A DNA stretch of 64,000 nt from Monodelphis domestica (lineage: Eukaryota; Chordata; Mammalia; Didelphimorphia; Didelphidae), in assembly GCF_027887165.1 (NCBI RefSeq), contig NC_077234.1, forward strand, positions 248,707,158-248,771,157, written 5' to 3'. A program made the position numbers and the translations under genes. How positions within the stretch are numbered: the first letter of the stretch is position 1; each line of letters begins with the position of its first letter. Positions 33,347 to 44,045 of this stretch are shown here, piece after piece. The notes beneath the pieces were generated by a model that searched no databases, was not told where the DNA came from, and saw only the letters and a list, made by a program, of their open reading frames with translations.

Positions 33347-34456
33347 ATGGCAAACAGTGCACAGGAGCAACAGCCTCCAAACACCAAGAAAAGCAAGAAG
33401 AAGGGGGTGACTTTGGACACATTTTATGGAGTGAAAATAAAAAATACAGAGGAAATAGAAGAGGAAACACAAACAAATGTTCCAAAACCTTCCAAAAGAA
33501 ATGGAAATTCTCCACAAGCTCTGGAAGAATTTAAATTAGAAATTATCAAAAAGATGGAAGCTTTCTGGCAGGAAAAATGGGAAATAATGCAAAAGTAACT
33601 CAGCAATCTGAGGGAACAAAATATGCAAATGCAGAAACAGCTCGAAGCCTCAAAAAATAGGTCAGAACAAACTGAAAAGGAAAACCAGTCTTTAAAGGTC
33701 AGAATCAGGCAACTGGAAGACAATGATCTTGCAAAAGAGCACAAATTAATAAAGCAAAGTCAAAAGAATAAGGAATTAGAAGATAACATAAAATATCTCA
33801 CTGACAAGGTGACAGACCTGGAAAACAGAGGAAGGGGAGACAATCTGAGAATCATTGGTCTACCAGAAAAAACAGAAATAAACAGTAATCTTGACATTAT
33901 AATACAAGATAGGGACAAAATATGCATTGAAAGAGTTCACAGAACACCCTCTACACTAAATCCCCAAAAGACAACTCCCAGGAATGTAATTGCCAAATTC
34001 CAAAGCTTCCAAGCAAGAGAAAAAATCTTACAAGAAGCCAAAAAAAGACAATTTAGATATAAAGGAATACCAATCAGAGTCACACAGGACCTAGCAATTT
34101 CCACTTTGAACGACCGTAAGGCCTGTAACATGATATTTAGAAAGGCAAGAGAGCTGGGTCTTCAACCAATAATTAGCTATCCATCAAAACTGACTATATA
34201 CTTCCAGGGGAAAGTATGGGCATTCAACAAAATAGAAGATTTCCAAGTATTTGTAAAGAAAAGACCAGAGCTCTGTGGAAAGATTGACATCCAAACAGAA
34301 AGAGCAAGAGAAACATTAAAAGGTAAATATGAAGGAAAGGGAAAAGGAGAAAAAGGTTATCTTTTTCTTTTATTCAAACTTTGTTCTATAAGGACTACAT
34401 TTATATCAAATTTTATATATATATATATTAATATGTGGGGAAAATGTAATGTGTAA
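33347..34456 (+). pseudogene. L1 ORF1, one in-frame stop
   Basis: Single reading frame from ATG 33347 to 34456 interrupted only by TAA at 33596-33598. Parts in order: basic N-terminus (TKKSKKKGVTLDTFYGVK), a heptad-rich coiled coil from about residue 60 to 160 (EIIKKMEAFWQEKWEIMQ; LEASKNRSEQTEKENQSLK), the RRM start DLENRGRGDNLRIIGLPE, and the C-terminal domain with RNVIAKFQSFQAREKIL and FRYKGIPIRVTQDL. Compared with the L1 at 63.6 kb it lacks about 20 residues in the RRM just before RVHR. The canonical stop near 34363 is lost, so the frame runs 31 codons longer. The protein normally binds L1 RNA as a trimer. This copy is nearly intact but cannot make full-length protein. Confidence 0.85.
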
Positions 34457-34879
34457 CTCTCAAAAATTGTATGCATCATTAGAGTAGTAAGAAGAATCAC
34501 GCTTGGGGAAAGTTTGGGGCATCAAGATGACATGGAGAAGGGAGGGTAAAGAAAAAGGGAGGGGAGGAATCGTCTATGGTACTAAGATATACTCCAAGAA
34601 ATAGAAAGGAAAAAAAAAACTAAATAGAAAGGTCCACAACATGAGTCATTCTTTTTGTATCAGTAGACACTCCTCTTCAATATAGCCTTCTCTCCCACCT
34701 TCAACTATCAAGGGATGGGGTTCCAAAGGACACTAATTTTTTCAAGATCCAAAAACAGCAGGTACTTCCTGCATTTCAGGATTGAGAGTTCTCTAGAGAA
34801 CTAGAACTCATCTTCTGTAAACTGACCATTGAATGCCTGTCTCCACACATACTCTGGCTACATGTGTACATGTTTGCAT

Positions 34880-34884
<5 letters not shown>

Positions 34885-34934
<50 letters not shown>
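34885..34934. repeat. (CA)n-(TA)n microsatellite
   Basis: CA run (34885-34916) passing into a TA run. Confidence 0.95.
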
Positions 34935-37385
34935 ATATACAAATGTGTATTAATCTAATATATCTATTTTACTGGTAAATTAAAAAGGTTTCTATGTATA
35001 ATTATGAAAACAATTTAAACAAAAATGAAATGAAAAAATGAAAACTTTTAACATGTGAACATATAAAATTTTTTAATTGTTTTCATTTTTTCATTCATTT
35101 TCATTCATCAAAAATTTAAAAAATTGGATTTTTGAAACCCCTTACATATATAGAACTGTTGAAACATTTTAAATTTTTATGAAATATTTCATATATTTAT
35201 AAAAATTATATAAGTGGTGAAATCTTTTTTTTTTCTATTGTTGTTAAAATTTGCCAACAATTCTGGGTAGAAAGTTACCTATATTGTGAATAAATAGAAG
35301 ATATTTTTCTCTGAGATCATCAGTACACATTCTTTCCAAAAAAGTTTCTATCTTGTGCTTTTATAAGAGGTCTAAAAAGAGGGAAAAAATATCTGTGTTC
35401 TATTCATTCTGAAGAATAGTGTTCCTAAAAATAATTTGAAGCTTTGAAGCTTAGCAGTCAATGTTTGGGAGATTTCTTTTTCTTTCTTTCTTTTTTTTAG
35501 AGCATTGAGTGCCCAAGATTATTGAACATGACACTGACATTGGTAGTATTCTTTTCTGAAATAAATGAACCATCATGGGCCATCAAAGGGGCAATGGTGG
35601 ATTTAATGGAGCCATTTGAGCAAGCAACTTTCAATCTTATTGCTGTTCCTATCACATTGAGCTGGGTCTCCTTTTTTATATTCAGTCTGTTAACTAAAGT
35701 GGAAGAATTTAGAGAAAGAAGAAACCCTGGGGGATTGTAGGCTCTTGGTGAAAACTAAATAAATGGATCAAATAGGCTGTTTAAGGAGAATAAATAATAA
35801 AAATAAATTAAAAGAAAAAACTTTTAAAGAGGTATTTTCAATTTGGTGTAATACCCATTTGACATGTTTTAAAGAAATGTCAAGAGGAAAGATAAGCTGA
35901 TTTAAATGATAGAAAAGATCTAGAAAGTACTTTTGTGTTTCAGCTTCATTCAGGTCCTTTGCAAAATGAAAATAAGGATGATGAAAACTTTGTTGATTGT
36001 GACAAGATTAGTGGCCATCAGAACCAATGCTTTTCTTCTCATATGACAGTTTATGGATAGAGGATGGATTTACCACTCTCCAGAGCACAGGAAGGAATAA
36101 ATAAGAATCTGCATCAGCATGAAGAAGTGCTGACATCACCATTGTAAATCATTTCAGAGAGCCAAAAAATTTGAATCCAAAAGCTAATTCCCTAAGATAC
36201 TATCATCCAAATAGGTAGAAGTGACAAATCTCAAAAGGACTTGGGGGATGACTTATTTCACACTGCTGTCTGTATGCAAGATGAAGGAAGATTTCTTTCA
36301 CTGCAAATATCATTCACCCATGCTTCTTATGAACCTGAGCTTAGCCTTTGTCCAGTCGTATTTGTGGTTTAAGGCAAATTAATAATCAATACCAACTTTT
36401 AAAATAATGAAGATATCTCTTATGGACCAATAAGATGACAACAATTTCATATTCAAAACTCAGGAAAGTGGAAATATTTCTATTTGTCTGATGCTATTAT
36501 TTAGTCCTTGTCAGTATCTCATAGTCAGACATTTTATGTTGTAACTGTCAAGTGCTATGCTATCATATTTACTACTGTCAATTTCACTGGACACTTTAGT
36601 GATATCTGCATTTTGAGAAAAGTCCAGGGACCTGTATTCCATACATTTATTTCCTGGCACATACTTATTTTCATCTTGTCATTGGGGTACTCATGTTTCT
36701 GTATCCAGAAGAGTGATTTCTCCATGATGAGAAAAGAGAAAAAATTCTGAAAAACAATTTATTTGAACATTAATTCAATTTTTACTCTGCAATCCTTACT
36801 ATCAGTAAGAAGCTTATTCTGACATTTGTGAAGAATGGGTGATATATTTCATCAAGCTAATTTATGGTGCCATTTTCCACGTTTTTACTGCACTGTTCAG
36901 CATTTCACTAGGTGCAATAGTTATTTTAGTGTTGTGAGAAGATATAGTCCAGGAAAGCAATATAATTTACAATGTACTCAGATTTTTATATTTGTTCTTT
37001 TTTATATCCCTCGGTGCCAGGAAAATAATTCTTGGAAAAATAGAAGTCCTATAAGTTTATGTGACCTTCTTTTTTCTGATAAAATATTATCATTTACCAA
37101 AATATGCTGACTGAATGTATCATGTAGCATTCAGTTGGTGCCTGGACATCTAAATGTATGTTAGAAAAGTACATCTTAATTGCAATACCAACTTTTGTTT
37201 CTTTGTGCCTTTGAGTGTCGGGTGAAATATTTCTCTACTACTTCCTGGCTACAAATTAGTTTAAAAAATGAAATTATTAACTTCCAGAGTGCTGTTATTT
37301 TCCCCCTCAACAAGAATTTGAGAGAACACCAGAAACTCCAGTGTTATAGCATAACTTCAATCCTGCATCACCAGTTGCTTGATAT
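34935..37385. other. Unassigned AT-rich DNA with a hairpin
   Basis: About 2.4 kb without a named repeat. A 15-bp inverted repeat (35031-35045 and 35079-35093) encloses a 33-base loop. Frames at 35522-35740, 36508-36750, 36835-37110 and 37180-37440 show no domain or splice context that I can support. Confidence 0.4.
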
Positions 37386-37389
37386 GCTT

Positions 37390-38380
37390 CCATCCCTAGG
37401 AGTTCCCATCAGCACATCAAGCTTGTCACAACTAATATGAAACTCAGCATCTCTATTGCATCCCTACCAACCCTCCTGCCAAGATTCCCATTATCTGTTG
37501 AGAACATTACCTTCTCTCTTGTTACCTAACTTTGCAACCTTGACTCCTTTATTCACCTATATCTCACATATCCTATTAGCTGCCAAATGTTGTCCAGTGT
37601 ACTTCCACAAAATCTTTCCCATCTATCCCTTTATATTTACATGGAAGATTTCCTCATTCAAGCCCTCATTGGTTCTTGTTTATTTTTTTTGTTGCAATAA
37701 TTTCCTAAATTGGTCTCTTGTCTCCCATCTCTCCCACTTTCCAATATATCCACTACATATAAAGGCATATAATAAGCATAGTCTTATGCCAAATAAAGGC
37801 ATATAACACAGTTTTATCATATAAGTCCTCTGTTCAAAAACTTGCACTGGGTCTCTATTTTTTCCAGGCTAAAAATTCAGCTCCCTTGACTTAGAATATA
37901 AAGTCTTCTACAATATAGCTTTCAAATAACTTATTAGATTTCATTCATATTACCCTAATTCAGAAATACTATATTCCAGCACAGCTCATCTCCTAGTTCA
38001 ACACTCCATCACACTTCTCCATTTTTACTCAGCATGTCTCTGTAACTTTTACTCTATTGACTTCTCATTTCCATTGCTTAGCTTCATATTCTGCCTTCAG
38101 GATACAACTTAGGAGCCATTTCCAACTGAATATATTTCTTGGTCCTTTCCCCTTTGCCACTAAGCCTTCTTCCCCCATTGTTAGTGCTTTCCCCCTCTTA
38201 TTATTATCTGGCATTAATTATCATATATGTGTTGTATTACCATCCACCTGCTCACAATAATTATTTTTAATAAAACTGAAGATACCTGAGCATGGAGATT
38301 GTCACTCCCCCGCTTTTTTATTCATAGTACTAAGTACGTAGTTGATGAATGAGGTATTTTAGAAATTAAATCAAATACAC
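37390..38380 (+). mobile_element. L2/L3-type LINE 3' region, sense
   Basis: C/T-rich LINE 3' sequence in order: TTGCAACCTTGACTCCTTTA, TAGCTGCCAAATGTTGTCCA, TTGCAATAATTTCCTAAATT and GGTCTCTTGTCTCCCATCTC, GCACTGGGTCTCTATTTTTT, TTCTGCCTTCAGGATACAAC, GCATGGAGATTGTCACTCCC. This is the ORF C-terminal end and 3'UTR of an L2/L3 (CR1 clade) element. Frames are closed by many stops. Confidence 0.75.
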
Positions 38381-38389
38381 ATTTCTAAG

Positions 38390-38530
38390 TTGTGTTACTA
38401 CAGACAAGTCACTTAATGTTTTTGAGCCTCAGTTACCCTCTTCTGTAAAATAAATATACTTACACTATTGACTCAGAAAATTGTTGTAGGGTAAGTTTGT
38501 AAACAACATTAAACAACTATATAACAGTTA
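38390..38530 (+). mobile_element. MIR/MON1-type SINE fragment, sense
   Basis: GACAAGTCACTTAATGTTTT, GAGCCTCAGTTACCCTCTTC, TGTAAAATAAATATACTTAC, then GTTGTAGGGTAAGTTTG. Lacks the head. Confidence 0.65.
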
Positions 38531-38534
38531 AGTC

Positions 38535-38785
38535 ACCAGGTGTCTCAATGGAGAGCTAGGTCTAGAGTCAGGAAAACTTGAATTCAAACGTGGCTTTAGA
38601 TACTTACTACCTGTGTAACCCATGGCAATTATTTAACCTGTGTGAGCCTCAGTTTCCTCATCTATGTAATGTAACAATAACCCCTATCTCTTAGTATTGA
38701 TGTGAAGATCAAATGAGATAATATATGTAAAGGGTTTAGCACAGTGCTTGTCACAGAGTAGATATTATACAAAGTTAGCTATTAT
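38535..38785 (+). mobile_element. MON1-type CORE-SINE, near full length, sense
   Basis: GTCTAGAGTCAGGAAAACTT, CTTACTACCTGTGTAACCCA, GAGCCTCAGTTTCCTCATCT, AATAACCCCTATCTCTTAGT, AAGATCAAATGAGATAATAT, AAAGGGTTTAGCACAGTGCT and ATTATTATT. Every MIR-like block is present in order with modest divergence, one of the clearest copies here. Confidence 0.85.
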
Positions 38786-38879
38786 TATTATTTTTTTTAT
38801 TCCAGCAGAACATCAACATAAGTAAGGAGTGAAATAAGTAAATTATTTGACCTGAATTGATAGTAGTTTGATGAAGTGC

Positions 38880-39660
38880 ATGCTCTGTCTGTATCAGGCT
38901 GTAGTTCTCACCACCTGAATGACTGGTAAACCACAATCTGACTGCTGTTGCTTTTGTACAAAAGGGTTTATTGAAAGGAAGGAGAGCCAAGTTTGGTTTC
39001 CCTAAACACTAATTTCTCTATTTCTCCTCCCTCCAATTTGGGAGATCTTCACGGATCTATCTTGCTATCCTTACTTCTACACTGACTGCCTAAACCCCAA
39101 AACCCTATTTATCTTTCCTGACTACTGGCCCCCAGAACATTATTGGTGGATGAGTTTACAGTTCAGCTGGATTAGATAGGGTGGAGGTGATAGCAAAGTC
39201 ACCTTAGTGAATCCAGACAAAAATGGTTACAGCTTCGCTTGCTGACAGACAGATCTCTGGGTTCAGGCAGGTTTCTTCTCAATACAGATGAAATCTATTA
39301 GGCTTCTGGAATACAGGAACTAAGTTTATGGGAACAGAAGAAATCTGGATGGATCTAGGAGACAGAATGGTTGATAGAAGAAATCACAGAATCAGGGCAA
39401 ATGGCTTCCCACAGAAAGTGGCTTTCTTTTCCCTGTAGGAAGTGCTCTCTCCAAGTTCATGATGAGACAAGAACACTCCCCTCTCCAGAACTCTGCTCGT
39501 CTCCTTTATATCTGTTCCCCACACTCTTTGGAACATTTCCTGTTTTGTTCCATGCACGAGCCACCTTGTTTTGCAAAGCCATGAATCTGCCTTCTGCAAA
39601 ATACCTTAGCTGTCTTTTCCCTCTTTCAGGAGATAGAAGAGAATACATTGCTTCTCTTGA
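38880..39660 (-). mobile_element. Probable LTR, minus strand
   Basis: On the minus strand: a GATATAAAGGAG TATA box (about 39510) and a CAATAAACCC polyA signal (about 38965) followed by about 85 bases of U5-like sequence. The spacing from TATA to polyA (about 540 bases) is long but within LTR range. Ends and target duplication are not defined. Frames at 39371-39676 are inside it and have no domain. Confidence 0.45.
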
Positions 39661-39854
39661 TCGAGTTCAAATTTAGATATCTTGGCTAAATGGAAACTAT
39701 ATTGTCAGAAAGACTATGGGGAGTAGAAAACATGGCAAAAGAACTGAAGGAAGACAATTTTCAGATTTTCATAAGAGGAAAGAAAGTGAAATCCCTAACC
39801 CATGACTTGGATTTCTGGGAAATTTTACAAATTATTATTAAAAATATGGCTAGA

Positions 39855-40538
39855 CCAAAGGGCAACAAAAGAATATCTACCCTTTGACCCAGCCATAGCA
39901 CTGCTGGGTCTGTACCCCAAAGAGATAATGGACACAAAGACTTGTACAAAAATATTCATAGCTGCGCTCTTTGTGGTGGCCCAAAACTGGAAAACGAGGG
40001 GATGCCCATCAATTGGGGAATGTCTGAACAAACTGTGGTATATGTTGGTGATGGAGTACTATTGTGCTAAAAGGAATAATAAAGTGGAGGAGTTCCATGG
40101 AGACTGGAACAACCTCCAGGAAGTGATGCAGAGCGAGAGGAGCAGAACCAGGAGAACATTGTACACAGAGACTAATACACTGTGGTATAATCGAACGTAA
40201 TGGACTTCTCCATTAGTGGCGGTGTAATGTCCCTGAACAACTTGCAGGGATCCAGGAGAAAAAAACACCATTCATAAGCAAAAGATAAACTATGGGAGTG
40301 GAAACACCGAGAAAAAGCAACTGCCTGAATACAGAGGTTGAGGGGACATGACAGAGGATAGACTCTAAATGAACACTCTAATGCAAATACTATCAACAAA
40401 GCAATGGGTTCAAATCAAGAAAACATCTAATGCCCAGTGGACTTACGCGTCGGCTATGGGGGGTGGGGGGAGGAAAAGAAAATGATCTATGTCTTTAACG
40501 AATAATGCTTGGAAATGATCAAATAAAATATATTTTAA
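39855..40538 (+). mobile_element. 5'-truncated young L1 with 15-bp target duplication
   Basis: AAAAATATGGCTAGA flanks the copy exactly at 39840-39854 and 40539-40553. The insertion starts in the ORF2 C-terminus and ends after the 3'UTR with AAATAAAATATATTTTAAAA. Similarity to the L1 end at 61490-62186 is high and the coding part is still open, so the insertion is fairly recent. Confidence 0.92.
39861..40200 (+). pseudogene. L1 ORF2 C-terminal fragment (open frame)
   Basis: The last 112 or so codons of L1 ORF2, uninterrupted to TAA at 40198: LPFDPAIALLGLYPKEIMDT, FIAALFVVAQNWKTRGCP, WYMLVMEYYCAKRNNKVEE and ending TETNTLWYNRT. The endonuclease and reverse-transcriptase domains are missing and no promoter precedes it, so it is a dead fragment. 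Confidence 0.9.
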
Positions 40539-40659
40539 AAAAATATGGCTAGAGTGAAAATGAAATGGGTAGTAATCACTTAAACCCAAAAGTAGATTCA
40601 TCAAATCATTTATACTAGACTATATTCAACTCATTTTGGTGGGGCTAAAAGATTGAAAG

Positions 40660-41120
40660 ATAGGATAAATGCTATACAAATAGCAAATGTAGGTCTTGGG
40701 AAAGCATTTGATGAAGTTTTTTAGACTATCCTTGAAAATTAGATAGAGAAATTGGAATCAGACCATGGTAGAATGAGGTTGATTTGGAATCATTTTCAAA
40801 ATTGGAAGCAAAATGTTTGATGAATTGTCGACTTGGAAAGAAGTCTACAGAGGAGAGCCTTAGAAACCTCCCTTACTATTTAAACTATTTGTCAGTAATT
40901 TGAATAAAGAAATTGACAGCATCCTTTTTCAGATTTGCAGATAACATAAAGTTAGGAGGAATAATTAATGCACTGAGTGGTAAAGTCAAGGTCCAAAAAG
41001 ATCTTGACATTGGATTCAATATAATGAGATAGAATTTAAAAGAATTCAAAGTAAAATCTTTTTGCATGAGTTTCCCTCTGATTAATGCATTGCAGACTTC
41101 ACTGGACCCAAACATCTATT
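40660..41120 (+). mobile_element. CR1/L3-type LINE remnant with reverse-transcriptase motifs
   Basis: Broken reading of a non-LTR reverse transcriptase: a fragment like LGKAFDEVF (around 40700), a segment around TGTCAGTAATTTGAATAAAG resembling the loop before the active site, and TTTGCAGATAACATAAAGTT (like FADDTKL with the second D changed to N). Then AAGGTCCAAAAAGATCTTGA, the thumb region. Order and spacing fit a CR1-clade enzyme, not L1. Many stops and frameshifts. Confidence 0.65.
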
Positions 41121-41806
41121 ACCTGGTAATCCATTTCCTCCTTCTTTTCATGAATAAACATGTGTCTCATATTTTTAGATTATCTTTTTGTAAGTAAACA
41201 CTGAACCCAAATGAAACTTTCCATATCTGGAGGTTTGGAATCAATGAGAAAGATTTCTTAAAAATTATTTTACTAAATATATTTTTTAAAAAACACTCAA
41301 CAAAAATAGGTAAATAGATGTTCATTAAGGAAATACAGGTGCAATTCTCCAGGTCCCTGCCCACAGGGATACACCCAGGTCAAAAATAATAGCTTAAACA
41401 GGAATAAACAGTTCATCAAATTTGAAGACTTGCCTTCTCTTTTAGATATTGGCTTACATAAAACTTTTCCCAAATGGACCTTAGTTTATTTAAACTATCC
41501 ACTTTTCAGGTCTTAATGACTAAAAGTTCTACATGAACTTTAAATCATTAATTTCATGTTGCCTAATCAGCCCCTTAGGACCCAAGGCCAAGGCAGAATG
41601 AATAATGCCATACAAGAATTATTGTTAAGAGTTGTTTTCATTACATAGGAACCATTTCTGACAGATGTCTATGTTTGTAAGTAGTCCATGTGTCTGCATC
41701 TTCATTAAATACCCTCATCTCTCTCTTCAGAAAAATTATATATATTTAGTGAGGTTAAACTTCCCAGGTACCCCATGGCTAAGAAGATCCCCAAGTACGT
41801 AGGGGC
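41121..41806. other. Unassigned DNA
   Basis: No repeat or gene recognised. Confidence 0.4.
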
Positions 41807-41905
41807 AGCTAGGTAACACAGTGGAGAGAGTCCCCCCTGAAGATGAGTTGAGAGGAACTAGATTCAAAGCTGGTTATCAACACATGTAGGGTGTTAGGCT
41901 CCTTA
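41807..41905 (+). mobile_element. CORE-SINE head fragment, sense
   Basis: AGGGGCAGCTAGGTAACACA and GTGGAGAGAGTCCCCCCTGA are the tRNA-like head of a MAR1/WSINE-type SINE. The rest is lost or unrecognisable. Confidence 0.6.
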
Positions 41906-42489
41906 ACATATATAAGCATTATAGCATTTCTAGCCTGAGGCGACTTCAAGATCTTCTTGTCCAGCCTTAACCTCCCTCCTGATCTCCAGTTTCTCATCTC
42001 CTATTGTATGCTGGACAACTTGAAATAGATGTCCCTTACACATCTTCAACTCAATACTTCCAAATCAGAATTTATTTTGTCCTTAAAATCGTTCTCTCTT
42101 TCTAATTATCATATTACTAATAAGAATAGTGCCATCTTTCATCATCCAGGTTTATAATCCATGAGTCATCCTCAATTCCCCATTCTCTTAGCCTCCATAT
42201 TCAAGCAGTTGACAAGTCTTGCTCTTTTGGTTCATTTTCCTACACAAGTTCCCACTTTTCTACTCTGATGCCTCCAGTGTAGGCTCTCATCATCTCCTGC
42301 CTGGACTCTTGAAATAGATTGTTCTTTAGTCTCCCTTCCTCAACTCTCTTCTCTAATACATTCTCCCCTAAGTCATCAAACTGATCTTCCTAAAACAGAG
42401 GACCTCTTAAAAAAACAAACAAACAAACAAACACCAGTGACTCCTCTGTTACCCACAGGATCAAATACAAAATCCTCTGTTTTACTTTT

Positions 42490-42690
42490 TTTTTTTAGAA
42501 GCCTTACCTTCCGTCTTGGAGTCAATACTGTGTATTGGCTCCAAAGCAGAAGAATGGTAAGGGCTAGGCAATGGGGGTCAAGTGACTTGCCCAGGGTCAC
42601 ACAGCTGGGAAGTGTCTGAGGTCAGATTTGAACCTAGGACCTCCCATCTCTAGGCCTGGCTCTCAATCCACTGAGCTACCCAGCTGCCCC
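42490..42690 (-). mobile_element. WSINE1, full length, with 15-bp target duplication
   Basis: CTCTGTTTTACTTTT occurs at 42475-42489 and 42691-42705, both being L2 sequence. The SINE is close to the copies at 12889 and 51150 (CCTTACCTTCCGTCTTGGAG, ACTTGCCCAGGGTCACACAG, CTGAGCTACCCAGCTGCCCC), so it is a young insertion in an old LINE. Confidence 0.92.
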
Positions 42691-42832
42691 CTCTGTTTTA
42701 CTTTTAAAGCTTTTACAACTTGAATTTTTCTATTTTTCCAGTCTTTTTACATCTTACTCCTTTCCATGCACTCTTCAACCTAGTGACACTAGTCTCCTTG
42801 TTATTCCTCTCACAAGACACTCCATCTCTATC

Positions 42833-43030
42833 TTTTTATTTTATTTTATTTTATTTAAACCATTATCTTATGTCTTAGTATCAGTTCCAAATCAGAGCAG
42901 CAAAAACTAGATAACTGGGGTTAAGTGACTTGCCTAGGGTCACATAGTTAGAAAGTTTTAGAGACCCGATTTTAACCCATTTCCTCCTAACTAGACCTGA
43001 CACTCTGTCCATGGTGCTATCTAGAGGTCC
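42833..43030 (-). mobile_element. WSINE1-type SINE, diverged
   Basis: Starts with a (TTTTA)n tract (42833-42856), then AAACCATTATCTTATGTCTT, GGGTTAAGTGACTTGCCTAG, GGGTCACATAGTTAGAAAGT and CCATGGTGCTATCTAGAGGT. The same family as 42490 but clearly older. It also sits in the L2 relic. Confidence 0.75.
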
Positions 43031-43344
43031 CTAGACTCCAAGCATGCCTTCCAGGGTTTCCTTCAAGTCTCAACTAAAGTTTTGTCTTCTCCAAAAAGTC
43101 TTTCCCAGTCCTTCATCTTAATCATTTCTCTCTGAAATTACTCCTAATTTATACTATAAATAAATTGTTTGTATAGAGTTATTTGCATGTTTTCTCATCT
43201 ATTTGACTGTGAACTCTTTGAGAGTTGGGACTATTTTGCTTTACTTTGTAACCCAAAACTTAGCACAGTGCCTGCCACATAATAGAGGATTAATAAATAT
43301 TAGTTGCCGGATTGACTGTTATACAATTTATCATTTTAAAATCA

Positions 43345-43480
43345 TAGCAAGTCAGTACTGAAAGTAAGCAAATCATCTAATCCAATTCCTTCATTTGATA
43401 GGCAAAAAAATCAGGAAGTAAAAAGTTGAAATGATTGCCCAAGGTTAACATTGGATTTCAACCCAGGACTCTTGATTTAT
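43345..43480 (-). mobile_element. MIR3-like SINE, antisense
   Basis: AAGCAAATCATCTAATCCAA, TTCCTTCATTTGATAGGCAA, ATTGCCCAAGGTTAACATTG, TTTCAACCCAGGACTCTTGA: antisense MIR3 order. Confidence 0.7.
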
Positions 43481-43499
43481 GAGCAAAATTATATGTTTG

Positions 43500-43645
43500 A
43501 AATTCTTTTCCAGCTGTTATACATATGCATAGCTATAGTTCCTAACTGTTGTATAAGATCCTTGAGGGAAATAATTAGGAGTATTTTTTCTTGTTTGTTT
43601 CCCAGTACTGTATGCAGAATTTACACCCTTTAAATACATGTTCAC
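43500..43645 (+). mobile_element. L2 tail fragment, sense
   Basis: GTATAAGATCCTTGAGGGAA, TTGTTTCCCAGTACTGTATG: the L2 3' tail, degraded. Confidence 0.45.
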
Positions 43646-43874
43646 TTAATTTCTGCATGTTTTTATGGTAGGAACAGGGTTGTGGACAGTTATGAAATTA
43701 TAATGCTGGGAAAAGGGTACCTACAACTATCTAACATTGGAGAGTCTTGCTTATACCTGGATAGATATATTGAAAGAAGGAGGATTCCAAAAAGCTATTA
43801 GAGATGTCTGAAAGAAAGGCTATGCTGAACTGGATAGCAGACTAAGGCAGATTCTGTCTTCTTAAGACTATTTA

Positions 43875-44045
43875 CTGATAGAAAACTGGGTGTGGAGATG
43901 GGAGGCTCTGGGTTCAAATTTTGCTTCAGATACTTCTGTGATCCTGGGCAAGTTGCTTAACCCCAATTGCCTAGCCCTTATGGTTCTTCTGCCCTGGTAC
44001 CAATAATTTGTATTGATCCTAAGTCAGAAGTTTAGGATTTTTTAA
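43875..44045 (+). mobile_element. WSINE1-type SINE, sense, diverged
   Basis: GGGAGGCTCTGGGTTCAAAT, GTGATCCTGGGCAAGTTGCT, TAACCCCAATTGCCTAGCCC, TCTGCCCTGGTACCAATAAT, AAGTCAGAAGTTTAGGATTT in order. Older than the 42490 copy. Confidence 0.75.

Larger units (their letters stand above)
32634..34624 (+). mobile_element. L1 copy holding only 5'UTR, ORF1 and part of the spacer, with target duplication
   Basis: TAGAAAGGTCCAC lies at 32621-32633 and again at 34625-34637. The insertion starts near CTTCCGGGTAAGCATGGCTG, homologous to the 5' end of the full-length L1 at 55718, and contains the 5'UTR, all of ORF1 and about 250 bases of the inter-ORF spacer (compare 34410-34610 with 57450-57660). It ends in AAGAAATAGAAAGGAAAAAA and an A-run. 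ORF2 and the L1 3'UTR are absent. A clean duplication with an A-rich end shows it was inserted like this, not trimmed later. This resembles the ORF1-only HAL1 elements or an L1 RNA that ended early. Confidence 0.88.
41950..43320 (+). mobile_element. L2-type LINE 3' region, sense, split by two SINEs
   Basis: One of the best L2 relics here: CTCATCTCCTATTGTATGCT, CATGAGTCATCCTCAATTCC, ATTCAAGCAGTTGACAAGTC, ATCTCCTGCCTGGACTCTTG, CCAGTGACTCCTCTGTTACC, TCAAATACAAAATCCTCTGT, GCATGCCTTCCAGGGTTTCC and the tail CTTAGCACAGTGCCTGCCAC, TAATAAATATTAGTTGCCGG. WSINE1 copies interrupt it at 42490-42690 and about 42833-43030. An (AAAC)n run lies at 42409-42433. Coding frames are closed. Confidence 0.85.

Noticed and set aside
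35522..35740. 72-codon frame with a hydrophobic segment
   Set aside because: No family recognised and no supporting neighbours.
37456..37806. 116-codon plus-strand frame
   Set aside because: Lies in an L2/L3 3' relic, which has no coding role here; composition is C/T-rich LINE sequence.
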